Below, piece by piece: positions 36,402 to 47,479 of a DNA stretch of 64,000 nt. The notes beneath the pieces are model-generated. The model did no database searches. It saw only the letters and a list, made by a program, of their open reading frames with translations, and was not told the origin of the DNA. Position 1 is the stretch's first letter, and each line of letters begins with the position of its first letter. This stretch comes from JBBPYC01 sp038200275 (GTDB lineage: Bacteria; Pseudomonadota; Gammaproteobacteria; Burkholderiales; Burkholderiaceae_C): the NCBI GenBank assembly GCA_038200275.1, contig JBBPYC010000081.1, forward strand, positions 90,881 through 154,880, read 5' to 3'. A program made the translations under genes and the position numbers.

Positions 36402-37402
36402 TTCGCTGTGGACTTCGGCTGGCCGTCGTTGACCGTCACACTGAACTTGCCAGCCAGGATGTCGGCTTCTTTGGATTTGACCTTCGCCATCAGCTCGGCT
36501 GGCACCTTGCCCTCGAATGTGCCAAGCGGCGCCAGGTTCGAACCCTTGTGCTCCATCATCGAATACTTGCCGTAGTCCTCTGGCGTGAATTTGCCTTCTT
36601 TGACCAGTCGAATGGCCCGCTCGGCCGTGGGCTCAAAGTTCCAGATGGCGGAAGCCACCACCGTGTCGGGGTACTGGGCCTGCGTGTCGATCACATTGCC
36701 GATCGCAAGCTTGCCCTTTTCCTTGGCCGCATCGCTCACGCCGAAGCGTTCGGCATACAGCACGTCGGCGCCTTTTTCCATCATCGCGAAAGCGGCTTCT
36801 TTCGCTTTCGGCGGATCGAACCAGCTGTTGATGAAGCTCACGCTGAATTCCGCCTTCGGGTTGACTTCTTTCGCGCCGGCCATGAACGCGTTCATCAACC
36901 GATTGACTTCAGGAATCGGGAAGCCGCCGACCATGCCGATCTGGTTAGTCTTGGTCATGCCGCCGGCGATCATGCCGGTCAGATACGCGGGTTCCTGGAT
37001 GTAGTTGTCGAACACGCTCAAGTTCGGCGCTTGCGGCTTGCCCGAGGAGCCAAGCAGGAAGTAGGTTTTCGGGAAATCCCGTGCCACCTTGCGCGCGGCC
37101 GCTTCGACCGCGAACGCTTCGCCGACGATCAGCTGGTTGCCGGCATTCGCGTATTCACGCATCACGCGCTCGTAGTCGGCGTTCGAGACGTTTTCACTCG
37201 CCTTGTACTCAATCTCGCCGCGCGCTTCCGCAGCCTTGAACGCCTTGTGCAGGCGGCCGACCCACTGCTGCTCGAACGGCACGGTGTAGACGGCGGCGAC
37301 TTTGAGTTTGTCGGCTTGCGCGAACGCCAGATGGGGCAGGCCGACTGCGACCAGCGCAAGTGCGGCAGCGGACGCAAGGATCAGGGGGCGGCGTTGGATC
37401 AA
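36398..37402 (-). CDS. BMP-family periplasmic nucleoside-binding protein
   Basis: A 334-residue extracytoplasmic binding protein with a signal peptide (ASAAALALVAVGLPHLAFA). The BMP domain (PF02608) is shown by VAAVYTVPFEQQWVGRLH, ARDFPKTYFLLGSSG, GMIAGGMTKTNQIGMVGGFP and FVAGAKEVNP-type segments. Relatives carry purine nucleosides. The stop overlaps the nucleosidase start (ATGA), so the two are coupled. The upp gene ends 82 bases upstream. Confidence 0.87.
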   Translation of the reverse strand: MIQRRPLILASAAALALVAVGLPHLAFAQADKLKVAAVYTVPFEQQWVGRLHKAFKAAEARGEIEYKASENVSNADYERVMREYANAGNQLIVGEAFAVEAAARKVARDFPKTYFLLGSSGKPQAPNLSVFDNYIQEPAYLTGMIAGGMTKTNQIGMVGGFPIPEVNRLMNAFMAGAKEVNPKAEFSVSFINSWFDPPKAKEAAFAMMEKGADVLYAERFGVSDAAKEKGKLAIGNVIDTQAQYPDTVVASAIWNFEPTAERAIRLVKEGKFTPEDYGKYSMMEHKGSNLAPLGTFEGKVPAELMAKVKSKEADILAGKFSVTVNDGQPKSTAK

Positions 37403-37484
37403 GGGGGTGCTCCTGGTGAGTGATGACTGGACGTTCGCTACGAATGGTGTAGCAAGAAGTGATGATCAGGCCTGCGCCCAAGCG

Positions 37485-38117
37485 CTATTGGGTTCCAAAG
37501 ATGCGGTCGCCCGCATCGCCCAGGCCCGGCAGGATGTAGCCGTGCTCGTTCAACTGCCGGTCGATCGCGGCGGTGTAAATCGGCACATCGGGGTGGGCTT
37601 TTTGCAACGCTGCAATGCCTTCTGGGCAGGTCAGCAGGCAGACGAACTTGATCGACTTGGGCTTGGTTTCCTTCAGCCGATCGACGGCAGCGATCGCCGA
37701 GTTGCCGGTGGCCAGCATCGGGTCCACCACCACCACGTCGCGCTCGTGCATGTCGCTCGGCATCTTGAAGTAGTACTCGATCGCGGTGAGCGTCTTCGGG
37801 TCCCGGTACAGCCCGATGTGGCCCACGCGCGCGCCGGGCACTACGGACAGCATGCCTTCCAGGATGCCATTGCCCGCACGCAGGATGGAGACCAGCACGA
37901 GTTTTTTGCCGTCGATGACCTTGCCTGTCGTGGTCTCCAGCGGGGTTTCGATCTGGACGTCCTGCATCGGCATGTCGCGCGTGACCTCATAGGCCAGCAG
38001 CATGGACACCTCGTTGAGCAGCGTGCGAAAGCTGTTGGTGGACGCATCCTTGCGGCGCATCAAAGTCAGCTTGTGCTGCACCAGCGGGTGGTCAATCAGG
38101 TGAACGGATTCGGACAT
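37485..38117 (-). CDS. upp: Uracil phosphoribosyltransferase
   Basis: Makes UMP from uracil and PRPP. The 210-residue protein has the family start VHLIDHPLVQHKLTLMR, the PRPP loop VVDPMLATGNSAIAAVD and the uracil-binding C-terminus YILPGLGDAGDRIFGT. The ATG at 38117 matches homologues. In the yeast-type URC pathway this enzyme (URC6) gives the UMP that is then broken down; here it lies directly after the URC4-like gene, 88 bases away. Confidence 0.95.
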   Translation of the reverse strand: MSESVHLIDHPLVQHKLTLMRRKDASTNSFRTLLNEVSMLLAYEVTRDMPMQDVQIETPLETTTGKVIDGKKLVLVSILRAGNGILEGMLSVVPGARVGHIGLYRDPKTLTAIEYYFKMPSDMHERDVVVVDPMLATGNSAIAAVDRLKETKPKSIKFVCLLTCPEGIAALQKAHPDVPIYTAAIDRQLNEHGYILPGLGDAGDRIFGTQ

Positions 38118-38205
38118 GGGCGGCAGGCGGGCAGAGGTTCGGGAAAGGTTTGGAGATGGTGCGTCGATTGTGGTGGAACGGGCGCATGGACAGGAATCGG
38201 CAGGC

Positions 38206-39584
38206 TCAGAAAACGGTTCCGTCGCTTGCGATGTTGAACGGTGGCCTGCCATCACGCAAGCGTTGTGCCAAAGCACGCCCGGCGGCCCAGGTGCCGCCTT
38301 CGAGGACCGAGGCCAGCGGCATCTCTGCCTCGGTGCGCTGCAGCTCCTTGCGTACCCGCACCGCAAGCTCGTCGAGCAGCGCCACGGTCAGCGCGCGCCA
38401 TTCGACGATGAACTCGTCGGCGACCGTCCATTGCCGGGTCATCGATGCCGGGTCTTTCGCGCGGATCACGCCGGTGTCGATGAACAAGCCGCCATTGCGA
38501 TATTCGGGCAGGCCCGTCAACGCGCCGAGCCCCCCGACCTGCACGCCGGCCCACGCAAACGGCTCCAGCAGCGAATAGGTCAGCCACTGCGATAGCTTGT
38601 GAAACGGCATCCAGCCGTCGGTCAGGCCGGGGCCACGCACGGCCGAATGGCGCCAGCAGTCGCCCAGCGCAAGCGCCGGATCGCCGGAGCCGGTGCGGGG
38701 GCTGCCGTCGGTGGCCACGTTGTCGATCGCGTTTGCGCTCGGCCAGATGCGGGAAAACGACTGCAGCAACTGACTGAAGATGGCGTGTGCTGTCACTTCG
38801 GATGCGACCGGGGTGCCGGGGCCTTGCGGCGCCGCCACCCGATCGAACAAGCCGCTGGGTCGGCCATTGGGGCCGAATGCATCGGCCTGCCGCGTGAGTG
38901 CTTCGCCCAGCCGGCGCAGCAGATCGGTGCGGCCTTCGAGCCCGACCAACGGGTTTGCCGCAGTGACCTGAAACGCGTGTGCCAGCCGCTGTGCATCGAG
39001 CGCGCACAGGCCGGCCGCGTCAGCCTGCAGCGGGTGCGCAGCGTCTGACGAAAACAGCCCGGCCGCGAACGCGTGGAAGCATGCCACCGCAAGCCCTTCC
39101 GAGCGCGTCAACCGCTGGCCATTCGGCGCTTCGACATAACCCCAATCCGGCCCCGCACCGGCGTCGAGCAACACGCTGATCACGACCAGGTCGATCCTGG
39201 CCTGCGTGCGTTCGCGCGCCGGCTCGGCAGCCAGCGACGCGTCCAGCGCGGCCAGCCGATCCACGCCGCCAGCTTCGAAATGGCGCCAGCGGCTGTGAAA
39301 TGGCACGTCGCCTGATGGGTAGCGCGCGAGCGTGCAGTCGACCGTCAGGCGCGTCGCTTCGGCAAGCGCTTCATCGTGGACGGTGAACCAGTCCGAATCA
39401 CCGCGCCGCGCGCGGGCGAGCAGCACCTGTGCGCGCTCGCGCACGGCAGCGGTGGTGCGCAGCGCGGCGGCCGCGGCGGCGGGGTTGGACGCATCGAACG
39501 GTTGCGGTCGAGCAGCGATGGCAGCGGCTGGCTGCAACGTCGGCGAAACCGGAAGGCGATCGGGTGCAGGTGTCCCCCCCAGCT

Positions 39585-39588
<4 letters not shown>
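38206..39588 (-). CDS. urc4: DUF1688 protein, URC4/Urg3-like
   Basis: A 460-residue protein recognised as DUF1688 (PF07958): LLARARRGDSDWFTVHDE, TLARYPSGDVPFHSRWRHFE, LLDAGAGPDWGYVE, ATSEGLAVACFH-like region, and the C-terminal GLPEYRNGGLFIDTGVI plus WRALTVALLDELA. Its fungal relative URC4 is required for uracil breakdown, with no known reaction. The ATG at 39588 overlaps the stop of the RibA-like gene (ATGA), so the two are co-translated, as expected for a pathway pair. Name is by homology. Confidence 0.8.
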
Positions 39589-41000
<1,412 letters not shown>

Positions 41001-41205
41001 TAGGAGGTTCGCCAAGCGTGCAAACGCAGCAATGTAGCGATGCGCTGTGCGGCTGGCAAGTCGCGTGCATTGGGTCGCTTTGGCAATTTCGGTAATGAGG
41101 CGCTGCGCTTGGACTGCGCCGGCCGTTTCGTTTCCTCGTGCCCGCTCAAAGATCAGGAGGCCGAAGGCCATGCCTCGAAGCGCTTCGATACCGTGCCGGC
41201 AGACC

Positions 41206-42342
41206 ATGACACCCCCAGCAGCCACCGAGCCGCTGGCTGCAGCCCACGCAGCGCACGTCGGTGGCACACCGCAGTCTGCCGAAACGATCAAGCGCATCGT
41301 GCTGATGACGATCATGGCGTTGGCCTGGGCTTCGACGATCGCCGGCTGGACGGCGATGGAGCTGCAGGGCAAGTCGGCGCTTGCGTTGCGGGGGGTGTTC
41401 GGCCTGAACGTGGTGTTCCACCCGGTGCTGTTCGTGCTGGTCTGGCGCCGCCTGCTGTCACTCTCCTTGGTGGCCAAGAGCTGCCTGGTCTTTGCCGCTG
41501 GCATCTGCGCGGGCTGCATGGCCCTGCGGCTGCATGTGCCGAGTCTGGGCGCTGACATCGATCTGCTGCCGCTGTACTTGTGGATTCCGGTGATCTATGT
41601 GTTCGCGTTCACGTTGGCGGGCCACAAGTCGAGCCTCTGCATCTCGCTGGCGATCTTGTTCCTGTTCGTATCGATCGCATTGCCGTATTTGATGCGTGGG
41701 ATCAATCAGCCGTATGCCAACTTCACGATTCAGATGCTGGTGGTCTCCGCCGTGCTGATCGCGGCGCTTTACTTCTTCTCGAGTTATCAGCACCGCTTTC
41801 AGGTGGCGCAGCTCAGCGCGCATCAACTCGCTCGGCTGGCCAACACCGATGTGTTGACCGAGCTGGCAAACCGGCGCCGCATGATCGAAGTGATCGAAGC
41901 CGAACAGCTTCGCTTTGCGCGTTACGGCCAGCCGTGTTCGCTGATCTTGATCGACGTCGATCTGTTCAAGCACGTGAATGACCGGTTTGGGCATCAGGTG
42001 GGCGACCAGACGTTGCGAGCGCTTGCACTGCGCATCGGAAGCATCCTGCGCGACGCCGATACGCTGGGCCGCTGGGGCGGTGAAGAATTCGTCGTAATCT
42101 TGCCGCAGACCGGCTTTGACGAAGCCTGCGTGAAGGCGTCGACGTTATGCGCACATGTGGCCGCCAGACCGCTCGTCGATCGACACCCTGTCACGATCAG
42201 TTGCGGCGTCACCAGCGTGCTGCCCCAAGACGATGCCGATGCGCTACTCAGGCGAGCCGATCGCGCACTGTATGTGGCGAAAGAAAGCGGTCGCAATCGG
42301 GCCGAGGGGTTGGCCCAAACGCATCCGATGCCATTGGCCTGA
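41206..42342 (+). CDS. Membrane diguanylate cyclase (GGDEF)
   Basis: Makes cyclic di-GMP. The 378-residue protein has about six N-terminal membrane helices (residues 30-195, a MASE-like sensor I cannot classify) and a C-terminal GGDEF domain: LANTDVLTELANRRRM, ILIDVDLFKHVNDRFGHQ and active site GGEEF (291-295). The inhibitory RxxD site is present at 282-285 (RDAD), so product feedback is expected. Start ATG 41206 gives a short Ala/Pro-rich N-terminus. It is divergent from urc1. Confidence 0.9.
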   Translation: MTPPAATEPLAAAHAAHVGGTPQSAETIKRIVLMTIMALAWASTIAGWTAMELQGKSALALRGVFGLNVVFHPVLFVLVWRRLLSLSLVAKSCLVFAAGICAGCMALRLHVPSLGADIDLLPLYLWIPVIYVFAFTLAGHKSSLCISLAILFLFVSIALPYLMRGINQPYANFTIQMLVVSAVLIAALYFFSSYQHRFQVAQLSAHQLARLANTDVLTELANRRRMIEVIEAEQLRFARYGQPCSLILIDVDLFKHVNDRFGHQVGDQTLRALALRIGSILRDADTLGRWGGEEFVVILPQTGFDEACVKASTLCAHVAARPLVDRHPVTISCGVTSVLPQDDADALLRRADRALYVAKESGRNRAEGLAQTHPMPLA

Positions 42343-42516
42343 GGCCTGTTAGCACGACAAGCGGGACAACCCCGCAGGGGAACGAGGAATGTCGGGCGCA
42401 CTGCCGCGTTGAGGCCCGCTTGAATAGCCGAGCCACGCAGCACTCCCCGCGCCCTGCACTGCACTCCAGCATTCACCATTCGCTCCCGCTGGCTGTGTTT
42501 ACAGGGCCTGGATGCT

Positions 42517-43674
42517 CTAAAAAGTCCCCGGCAGCAAGATGCTCTTGTCCACCGTCTTGATGTCGGTGCGTCCGCAAAACGCCATCGTGATGTCGAGCTC
42601 TTTGTGAATGATCTCCAGCGCCTTGGTCACGCCCGCTTCACCCATCGCGCCGAGCCCGTAGAGGAACGCGCGGCCAAGCATGGTGCCCTGCGCGCCGAGT
42701 GCGAACGCCTTCAACACGTCTTGACCGCTGCGGATGCCGCCGTCCATCCAGACTTCAATCTTGCTGTCCTTGCCGCCCACCGCGTCAACGATCGCAGGCA
42801 GCGCGGCAATCGCCGACGGCGCACCGTCCAGCTGGCGGCCACCGTGGTTCGACACCACCAGCGCATCAGCACCGCTGTCGGCCGCGAGCTTTGCGTCTTC
42901 TTCGACCATGATGCCTTTCAAGATCATCTTGCCGCCCCAGCGCTTCTTGATCCATTCGACGTGGCTCCAATCAAGTTCGGGGTCGAACTGCTCTTTCGTC
43001 CAGGTGCCGAGCGAACTCATATCGCTGACGCCTTTGGCATGGCCGATCAGGTTGCCGAAGCCGCGGCGTTTGGTGCCCGCCATGCCGAGGCACCAGCGCG
43101 GCTTGGTAAGCAGATTCAGAATGTTCGGGATGGTCGGCTTGGGTGGCGCGGTCAGGCCGTTCTTCAAATCTTTGTGGCGCTGTCCCATCACTTGCAGATC
43201 CAGCGTGAGCACCAACGCGCTGCAGTTCGCAGCCTTGGCGCGGTCCATTAGCCGGTCCATGAAATCACGATCCCGCATCCAGTACAGCTGAAACCAGAAC
43301 GGGTGATTGCCAGTGGCCTGCGCGATATCCTCGATCGAGCAGATGCTCATCGTAGATAGAGTGAATGGGATGCCGAACTTCTTCGCGGCAATCGCGCCGA
43401 GCATCTCGCCGTCTGCGTGTTGCATGCCAGTCAGGCCGGTCGGTGCAATCGCACAAGGCATCGCGACCGGCTCGCCGATCATCGTCGTCGCAGTGGTCCG
43501 GTTCGACATGTTCACGGCAACCCGCTGGCGCAGCTTGATCTTGTCGAAATCGCTTTCGTTGGAGCGATAGGTGCCTTCGGTCCACGAACCCGAATCGGCA
43601 TAGTCATAGAACATGCGCGGCACGCGCTTCTCAGCCAGCACGCGCAGATCTTCAATGGTAGTGATGACGGCCAT
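42517..43674 (-). CDS. lldD: FMN-dependent alpha-hydroxy acid dehydrogenase (LldD-like)
   Basis: Oxidises L-lactate or a similar 2-hydroxy acid with FMN. The 385-residue protein has the family pattern: MFYDYADSGSWTEGTYR, FGIPFTLSTMSICSIED, FQLYWMRDRDF and the active-site signature SNHGGRQLDG (catalytic His with Arg), then DGGIRSGQDVLKAFALGA. Lack of a distinct membrane segment fits LldD as a peripheral membrane enzyme; glycolate or mandelate relatives are alternatives. The ATG at 43674 matches homologues. It stands alone. Confidence 0.88.
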   Translation of the reverse strand: MAVITTIEDLRVLAEKRVPRMFYDYADSGSWTEGTYRSNESDFDKIKLRQRVAVNMSNRTTATTMIGEPVAMPCAIAPTGLTGMQHADGEMLGAIAAKKFGIPFTLSTMSICSIEDIAQATGNHPFWFQLYWMRDRDFMDRLMDRAKAANCSALVLTLDLQVMGQRHKDLKNGLTAPPKPTIPNILNLLTKPRWCLGMAGTKRRGFGNLIGHAKGVSDMSSLGTWTKEQFDPELDWSHVEWIKKRWGGKMILKGIMVEEDAKLAADSGADALVVSNHGGRQLDGAPSAIAALPAIVDAVGGKDSKIEVWMDGGIRSGQDVLKAFALGAQGTMLGRAFLYGLGAMGEAGVTKALEIIHKELDITMAFCGRTDIKTVDKSILLPGTF

Positions 43675-43745
43675 GACGACAAAGTCCTTCGAAAAGTGTT
43701 TTCTGTCATCGATCGTAGCGCGCCGGGCGGGCCACGCCGGCACGC

Positions 43746-43778
43746 AAAAAAAGGCCGTGACGAGTGATCGCCACGGCC
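43746..43778 (-). terminator. Intrinsic terminator of the DegP-type gene
   Basis: On the minus strand the stem GGCCGTG / CACGGCC has a 12-base loop and is followed by seven T (plus strand A7 at 43746-43752). It lies 69 bases after the protease stop and before the lldD start. Confidence 0.75.
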
Positions 43779-43846
43779 CTGGAAAGTGCCGGCCTCGAAG
43801 AAGCAGCCGGCAACTGGAGTGAACGGAAAATCGGCGAAAGCGTGGG

Positions 43847-45412
43847 TCAGCCGATACGCACCGGCACGAAGATTTTGTTGGCGCCGCGTTGAATCAACAG
43901 GGCAACCGACTTAGCGCCAGATTTGGACAATGCGGTGCGTGCCTGCTCGATGCTCTTGACCGGGGTGCCATTGACGGCAAGCAGCAAGTCGCCTGCCTCG
44001 ACGCCGGCCAGCGCAGCCGGTCCTTCTGCCTCCTCGATCAGCAGACCGGATGCATTGCCGACCTGGGCGCGCTCTTGTGGCTGCAGCGGTCGAAGCGACA
44101 GACCCAACTTGGCATTGCTGTCCTCGTCGCCCGATGCCGCATTCGCGGTCTGCACGGCGTCTTTGTCGGTGCCTTGCAAGGTTGCGTTGATGGTTTCGGC
44201 CGCGCCGTTGCGCCACACATCGAGCTGCAACTTGTCGCCCGGACTCTTGAGTGCGACCGCAGCCGACAGCTCACCCGATGCGATGATCGCGCGGCCGTCC
44301 ACACTGCGGACCACGTCGCCCGGCTGCAGGCCCGCCTTCTCGGCTGCGCTGCCTTTTTGCACACTGGCCACCAGTGCGCCAGCGGCCTTGTCAAGCTTGA
44401 ACGAAGACGCGAGCGTCTGATTCACTTCCTGGATCGTGACCCCCAACCGCGCGTGCTTGACTTCGCCGTGCTCGACGATCTGCTTCTCGATCTTGGATGC
44501 CAAGTCGATCGGAATCGCAAACGACAGGCCCTGATAGCCACCGGTGCGGCTATAGATCTGCGAGTTGATGCCGACGACTTCACCGCGTCCATTGAATAGT
44601 GGCCCGCCCGAGTTGCCCGGATTTACCGCGACGTCGGTCTGGATGAACGGAACCGCGCTGTCGTCCGGTAGGCTGCGGCCTTTAGCACTCACCACGCCAG
44701 CCGTCACCGAGTTCTCGAAACCGAATGGTGAGCCAATTGCAAGCACCCATTCGCCCACCCGCAAATCGCTCGGCTTGCCGATTGCGACCACGGGCAAGTC
44801 TTTTGCGTCGATCTTCAGCACCGCAACGTCGGTCTTTGGATCGGCACCGAGCACCTTGGCGATGAACTCCCGCCGATCGGTCAGTTTGACAGTGACTTCC
44901 TTGGCGTCGCGCACCACGTGAGCGTTGGTCAGGATGATGCCGTTCGCATCGACGATGAAGCCGGAGCCCTGGCCGCGCATCGGCATGCTGTGGGGCTGCG
45001 CTGGCATGCCGCCGCGCGGGCCTTGCTGCTGCTGAAAGCGACGGAAGAATTCGAAGAATGGATCGTTGCCGAACGGATCGGCGCCGTTGCCCCCGGGCGA
45101 GTTGGCGCCGGCGCCTTCATTGTTAGCAACCTTGGTGCTGCCAGTTACCGTGATGTTGACGACGGCCGGTCCGTATTGCTGCGTGATCTTCGCAAAGTCA
45201 GGCGGCGCAACGGGAGCCGCATTGACCGGGCCCGGCGCAGCTGCGGTGTTGGCAACCGCAGCATCATTGTCATAGGCGACCTTGACGGGTGCGGCCCCGG
45301 CCAGCGCCGGTTCGTGGTGCAGCAGCGCTGCCCCAGTGGTGCCGAGCACTCCGGCGCCGAGCAGCGCGGCAACCAGTCGGGTCGTGAGGATCTTGTTCCG
45401 ATTCGTCTTCAT
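43847..45412 (-). CDS. Periplasmic serine protease, Do/MucD type
   Basis: HtrA-family protease and chaperone of the periplasm, 521 residues. It has an N-terminal signal anchor (TTRLVAALLGAGVLGTTGAA), a trypsin domain with His165 (LTNAHVV), Asp195 (DVAVLKI) and Ser268 (NPGNSGGP), and two C-terminal PDZ domains (LGVTIQEV... and LGLSLRPL...). A Gly/Gln/Pro-rich linker with a Phe-rich stretch (FFEFFRRFQQQQ) precedes the protease part. MucD/DegP stand for envelope stress response. It is monocistronic, with a terminator downstream. Confidence 0.9.
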   Translation of the reverse strand: MKTNRNKILTTRLVAALLGAGVLGTTGAALLHHEPALAGAAPVKVAYDNDAAVANTAAAPGPVNAAPVAPPDFAKITQQYGPAVVNITVTGSTKVANNEGAGANSPGGNGADPFGNDPFFEFFRRFQQQQGPRGGMPAQPHSMPMRGQGSGFIVDANGIILTNAHVVRDAKEVTVKLTDRREFIAKVLGADPKTDVAVLKIDAKDLPVVAIGKPSDLRVGEWVLAIGSPFGFENSVTAGVVSAKGRSLPDDSAVPFIQTDVAVNPGNSGGPLFNGRGEVVGINSQIYSRTGGYQGLSFAIPIDLASKIEKQIVEHGEVKHARLGVTIQEVNQTLASSFKLDKAAGALVASVQKGSAAEKAGLQPGDVVRSVDGRAIIASGELSAAVALKSPGDKLQLDVWRNGAAETINATLQGTDKDAVQTANAASGDEDSNAKLGLSLRPLQPQERAQVGNASGLLIEEAEGPAALAGVEAGDLLLAVNGTPVKSIEQARTALSKSGAKSVALLIQRGANKIFVPVRIG

Positions 45413-45548
45413 GGCTTGGTCTCTCCGTTTTAAAAAAGGCGTTGCTGTTGCAGCAACGACGGAGACGAAGTTTGCGACGTCCGGCTTAAAGCGGTCTTAA
45501 AAAATCGAGTGCATTTGAAAGCTTGGAAACCACGTGAGCAGCCCGGTG

Positions 45549-46184
45549 TCAGCGGCCCGCGCGAACAGTCTTCACGCCTTCGAGCACACCCTTGAGCGGC
45601 TGCGCGCCCCAGAGCGCTTGCGACTGCTTTTTCTCTTGATCTTCGCGGCGCAACACCAGCACAGGCAGGCCGGCCACGCCGAAGAAAGCCGCCTCCAGGC
45701 GATCGGCTTGTACCCGAGCCACATATTCGCCGCTGTCGAGTGCAGCGCGCAGCTTGTTGCCGTCCAAGCCTGCGTCCCGTCGCCCGATGCGCACCAGTTC
45801 GTCGATCGATCCAAGATCGCAGCCGTCCACGAAGAACGCGCGGTACAGGGCTTGATGCATCGCGTCGAACGCGCCTTCGTCTCGCGCAAAGGCGACTGCC
45901 TCCATCGCTTGACGGCTGCGCGGCAGCACGGTTGGCAAATGCGGCGTGATGCCACGTTCTGCTGCGATCGGCAGCATCTGCTCGTTCCACTGGCGCAGAT
46001 AGTCGGGTCCGGTCGGATCGAGCTGTGTCATTGGCTCGGGGCGCAATTCAAGCCCGCGCCAGCGCAGTTCGATGCTGTCGCCCAGTTCGGCCTTGGCTTG
46101 GTACAACACCGGCACCGTGAGATAGCAGAACGGGCAGATGTAGTCACCGAAGAAATCGATCAACACGCGATTCGGTTGGCTCAT
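45549..46184 (-). CDS. DsbA-family oxidoreductase
   Basis: A 211-residue thioredoxin-fold protein without a signal peptide. It starts with LIDFFGDYICPFCYLTVPVL, giving the CPFC redox motif, then follows the DsbA/FrnE layout (helical insert, and cis-Pro in FFGVAGLPVLVLR). Relatives act as cytosolic disulfide isomerases or as 2-hydroxychromene-2-carboxylate isomerase-like enzymes. The ATG at 46184 gives the normal length; upstream codons are unsupported. Confidence 0.85.
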   Translation of the reverse strand: MSQPNRVLIDFFGDYICPFCYLTVPVLYQAKAELGDSIELRWRGLELRPEPMTQLDPTGPDYLRQWNEQMLPIAAERGITPHLPTVLPRSRQAMEAVAFARDEGAFDAMHQALYRAFFVDGCDLGSIDELVRIGRRDAGLDGNKLRAALDSGEYVARVQADRLEAAFFGVAGLPVLVLRREDQEKKQSQALWGAQPLKGVLEGVKTVRAGR

Positions 46185-46654
46185 AAATGCAAAATCACCT
46201 TGGGGCTTGATGGAATGATCAGGAAAAAGCAGCCTCAGCGCGGCACGATGCCGCTCTGTCAGGACCCGCGGCAACGCGGCTGGCAGCCGTTCGATCTGTG
46301 GGGCTGTGGCAGCGACGCAGGGCATTGCCGAAAGTCAAAGCCTCGCGGGCGCCCGAGCTTAGCGGCGTGTATTCACTTTGGAAATAGGGAAAACCTGTCC
46401 AGTGAGTGCCACCATGAGGCAGACCGGACGCGGTTGGCGTTGCCACGGATTCCCAGGTCAGCGCTGCGTCTGTCTTGCGGCCGCAGCGGCCGGGAACCAT
46501 GAGAAAATCGCATTTTCTATTCGCGCTCAGACCCTTGGTATCTGGATCGCCGCGGCCGCTCGCCTCAGCCTGTTCGAAATCTGCAGATTGATCGAATTTC
46601 TCCCGTTCAACGCAATGCTGCCCCGACGGCAGCATTCAACCATGAGGCACCCGA
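46185..46654. other. 470-base gap before the acidic hypothetical gene
   Basis: No supported gene. Frames on both strands are open but show no domain or start signal. A 7-bp inverted repeat with a 3-base loop, AGAAAAT cgc ATTTTCT, lies at 46502-46518 and could be a small hairpin or operator. A structured RNA cannot be excluded by eye; I found no match to a known one. Confidence 0.4.
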
Positions 46655-47317
46655 ATGACCGACTACAACGCCCCCTTTGAAATCCACGTGCATGGCGACG
46701 TGCTGCTGCGCTCGGACGTCAAGCTTCCGCAGTTGCAGGACGCGTTGAAGCCGTTGTGGAAGTACGCCGGTGCCAAGTCACTTGCCGACGGTGCGGCAAG
46801 CGTTTACGACGACGAACCCGGCATCGAGTTCGATCCCAAAAAGCATGAGCTCCATCTGTGCTGGACGGTGCGCGGCAACGTGGACTTTCGCACCGCACTC
46901 GATGAGATGTGCATGAGCTTGAATGAGCTATCGCAACAGGGCGCGGCGATCGAAGTCTCGTTCTACGACGTTGAGTTCGACGACGACGAGGATGAAGACG
47001 AGCGACCATCTGCAAACGACGAAGAAGAAGCGCGTGACGACTTTCTGATGCTGTTTGTCGGCCCGAATCCAGGTGCCATCCTGCAAGTGCAGCGCGATCT
47101 GTTGGTCGAGGATGTGGTTGCGATGATGGAGCGCCACTTCGACGGCGCCGAGCTGTCCGGTGTGGTCAGCGAGATCGACAAGCTGTTCTCCCTGCGCTAC
47201 GACGAACTTGCCAATTCGATGGAGCTGGGCACCAAATCGCCGCGGGGTCCCGGCGGCAGCCACGGAGGCTTCGGGGGTGGGCATGGTGGTGGTCGCAAGC
47301 CGCGGCACCTGCACTGA
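46655..47317 (+). CDS. Conserved hypothetical acidic protein with Gly/His-rich tail
   Basis: A 220-residue protein. It starts YNAPFEIHVHGDVLLRSDVKL and has a mid-section with a strong acidic run (EFDDDEDEDERPSANDEEE, about residues 107-125), a second conserved block FLMLFVGPNPGAILQVQRDLLVEDVV in two parts, and a basic tail with GGSHGGFGGGHGGGRK-type repeats. I recall similar uncharacterised proteins (DUF6806-like) in Comamonadaceae. The tail might bind metal or nucleic acid. It is the last chromosomal gene before the integrated element. Confidence 0.6.
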   Translation: MTDYNAPFEIHVHGDVLLRSDVKLPQLQDALKPLWKYAGAKSLADGAASVYDDEPGIEFDPKKHELHLCWTVRGNVDFRTALDEMCMSLNELSQQGAAIEVSFYDVEFDDDEDEDERPSANDEEEARDDFLMLFVGPNPGAILQVQRDLLVEDVVAMMERHFDGAELSGVVSEIDKLFSLRYDELANSMELGTKSPRGPGGSHGGFGGGHGGGRKPRHLH

Positions 47318-47358
47318 AAGCGGGAGCGTTTGCAAGCGTTGTGCAACGGCGGCACGGC

Positions 47359-47422
47359 TGGCGGAGAGACAGGGATTCGAACCCTGGATACGGGGTTACC
47401 GTATATCGGATTTCGAGTCCGA
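47359..47422 (-). tRNA. 3' part of tRNA-Ser(CGA), attachment-site remnant
   Basis: On the minus strand the sequence runs from the anticodon stem-loop (TCGGA, loop CTCGAAA with anticodon CGA, TCCGA) through a long variable arm (TACGGTAACCCCGTA), the T-arm (CAGGG TTCGAAT CCCTG), acceptor strand TCTCTCC, discriminator G and CCA (ending at 47359). The 5' half, with acceptor GGAGAGA and D-arm, is absent: homology stops at 47422. This is therefore not a full tRNA gene but the displaced 3' end left by integration, with the integrase gene immediately to the right. The intact copy should be at the other end of the element, outside the window. Confidence 0.8.
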
Positions 47423-47440
47423 ACTAGAGCCTATTTCCCC

Positions 47441-47479
47441 CTGTTGATTAAAGTTGATAAAATCCATACAAATCAACAG
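47441..47479. repeat. Inverted repeat between att site and integrase
   Basis: CTGTTGATT (47441-47449) and AATCAACAG (47471-47479) form perfect 9-bp arms 21 bases apart, inside an AT-rich stretch. It could be an integrase arm-type site or a hairpin in the integrase leader. Confidence 0.5.

Noticed and set aside
36257..37423. A 388-codon plus-strand frame
   Set aside because: It is opposite the BMP-family binding protein and nucleosidase, both well supported on the minus strand.
46185..46654. A structured RNA such as 6S RNA in the gap
   Set aside because: I could not pair conserved helices by eye; only a small 7-bp hairpin is sure.
47359..47445. A complete tRNA-Ser gene
   Set aside because: Only the anticodon arm to CCA is present; the D-arm and 5' acceptor strand are missing, and the next bases do not pair with TCTCTCC.
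47160..47447. A small plus-strand gene running through the tRNA fragment
   Set aside because: Its last codons are simply the translated tRNA-Ser sequence (ERQGFEPWIRG), a known artefact.
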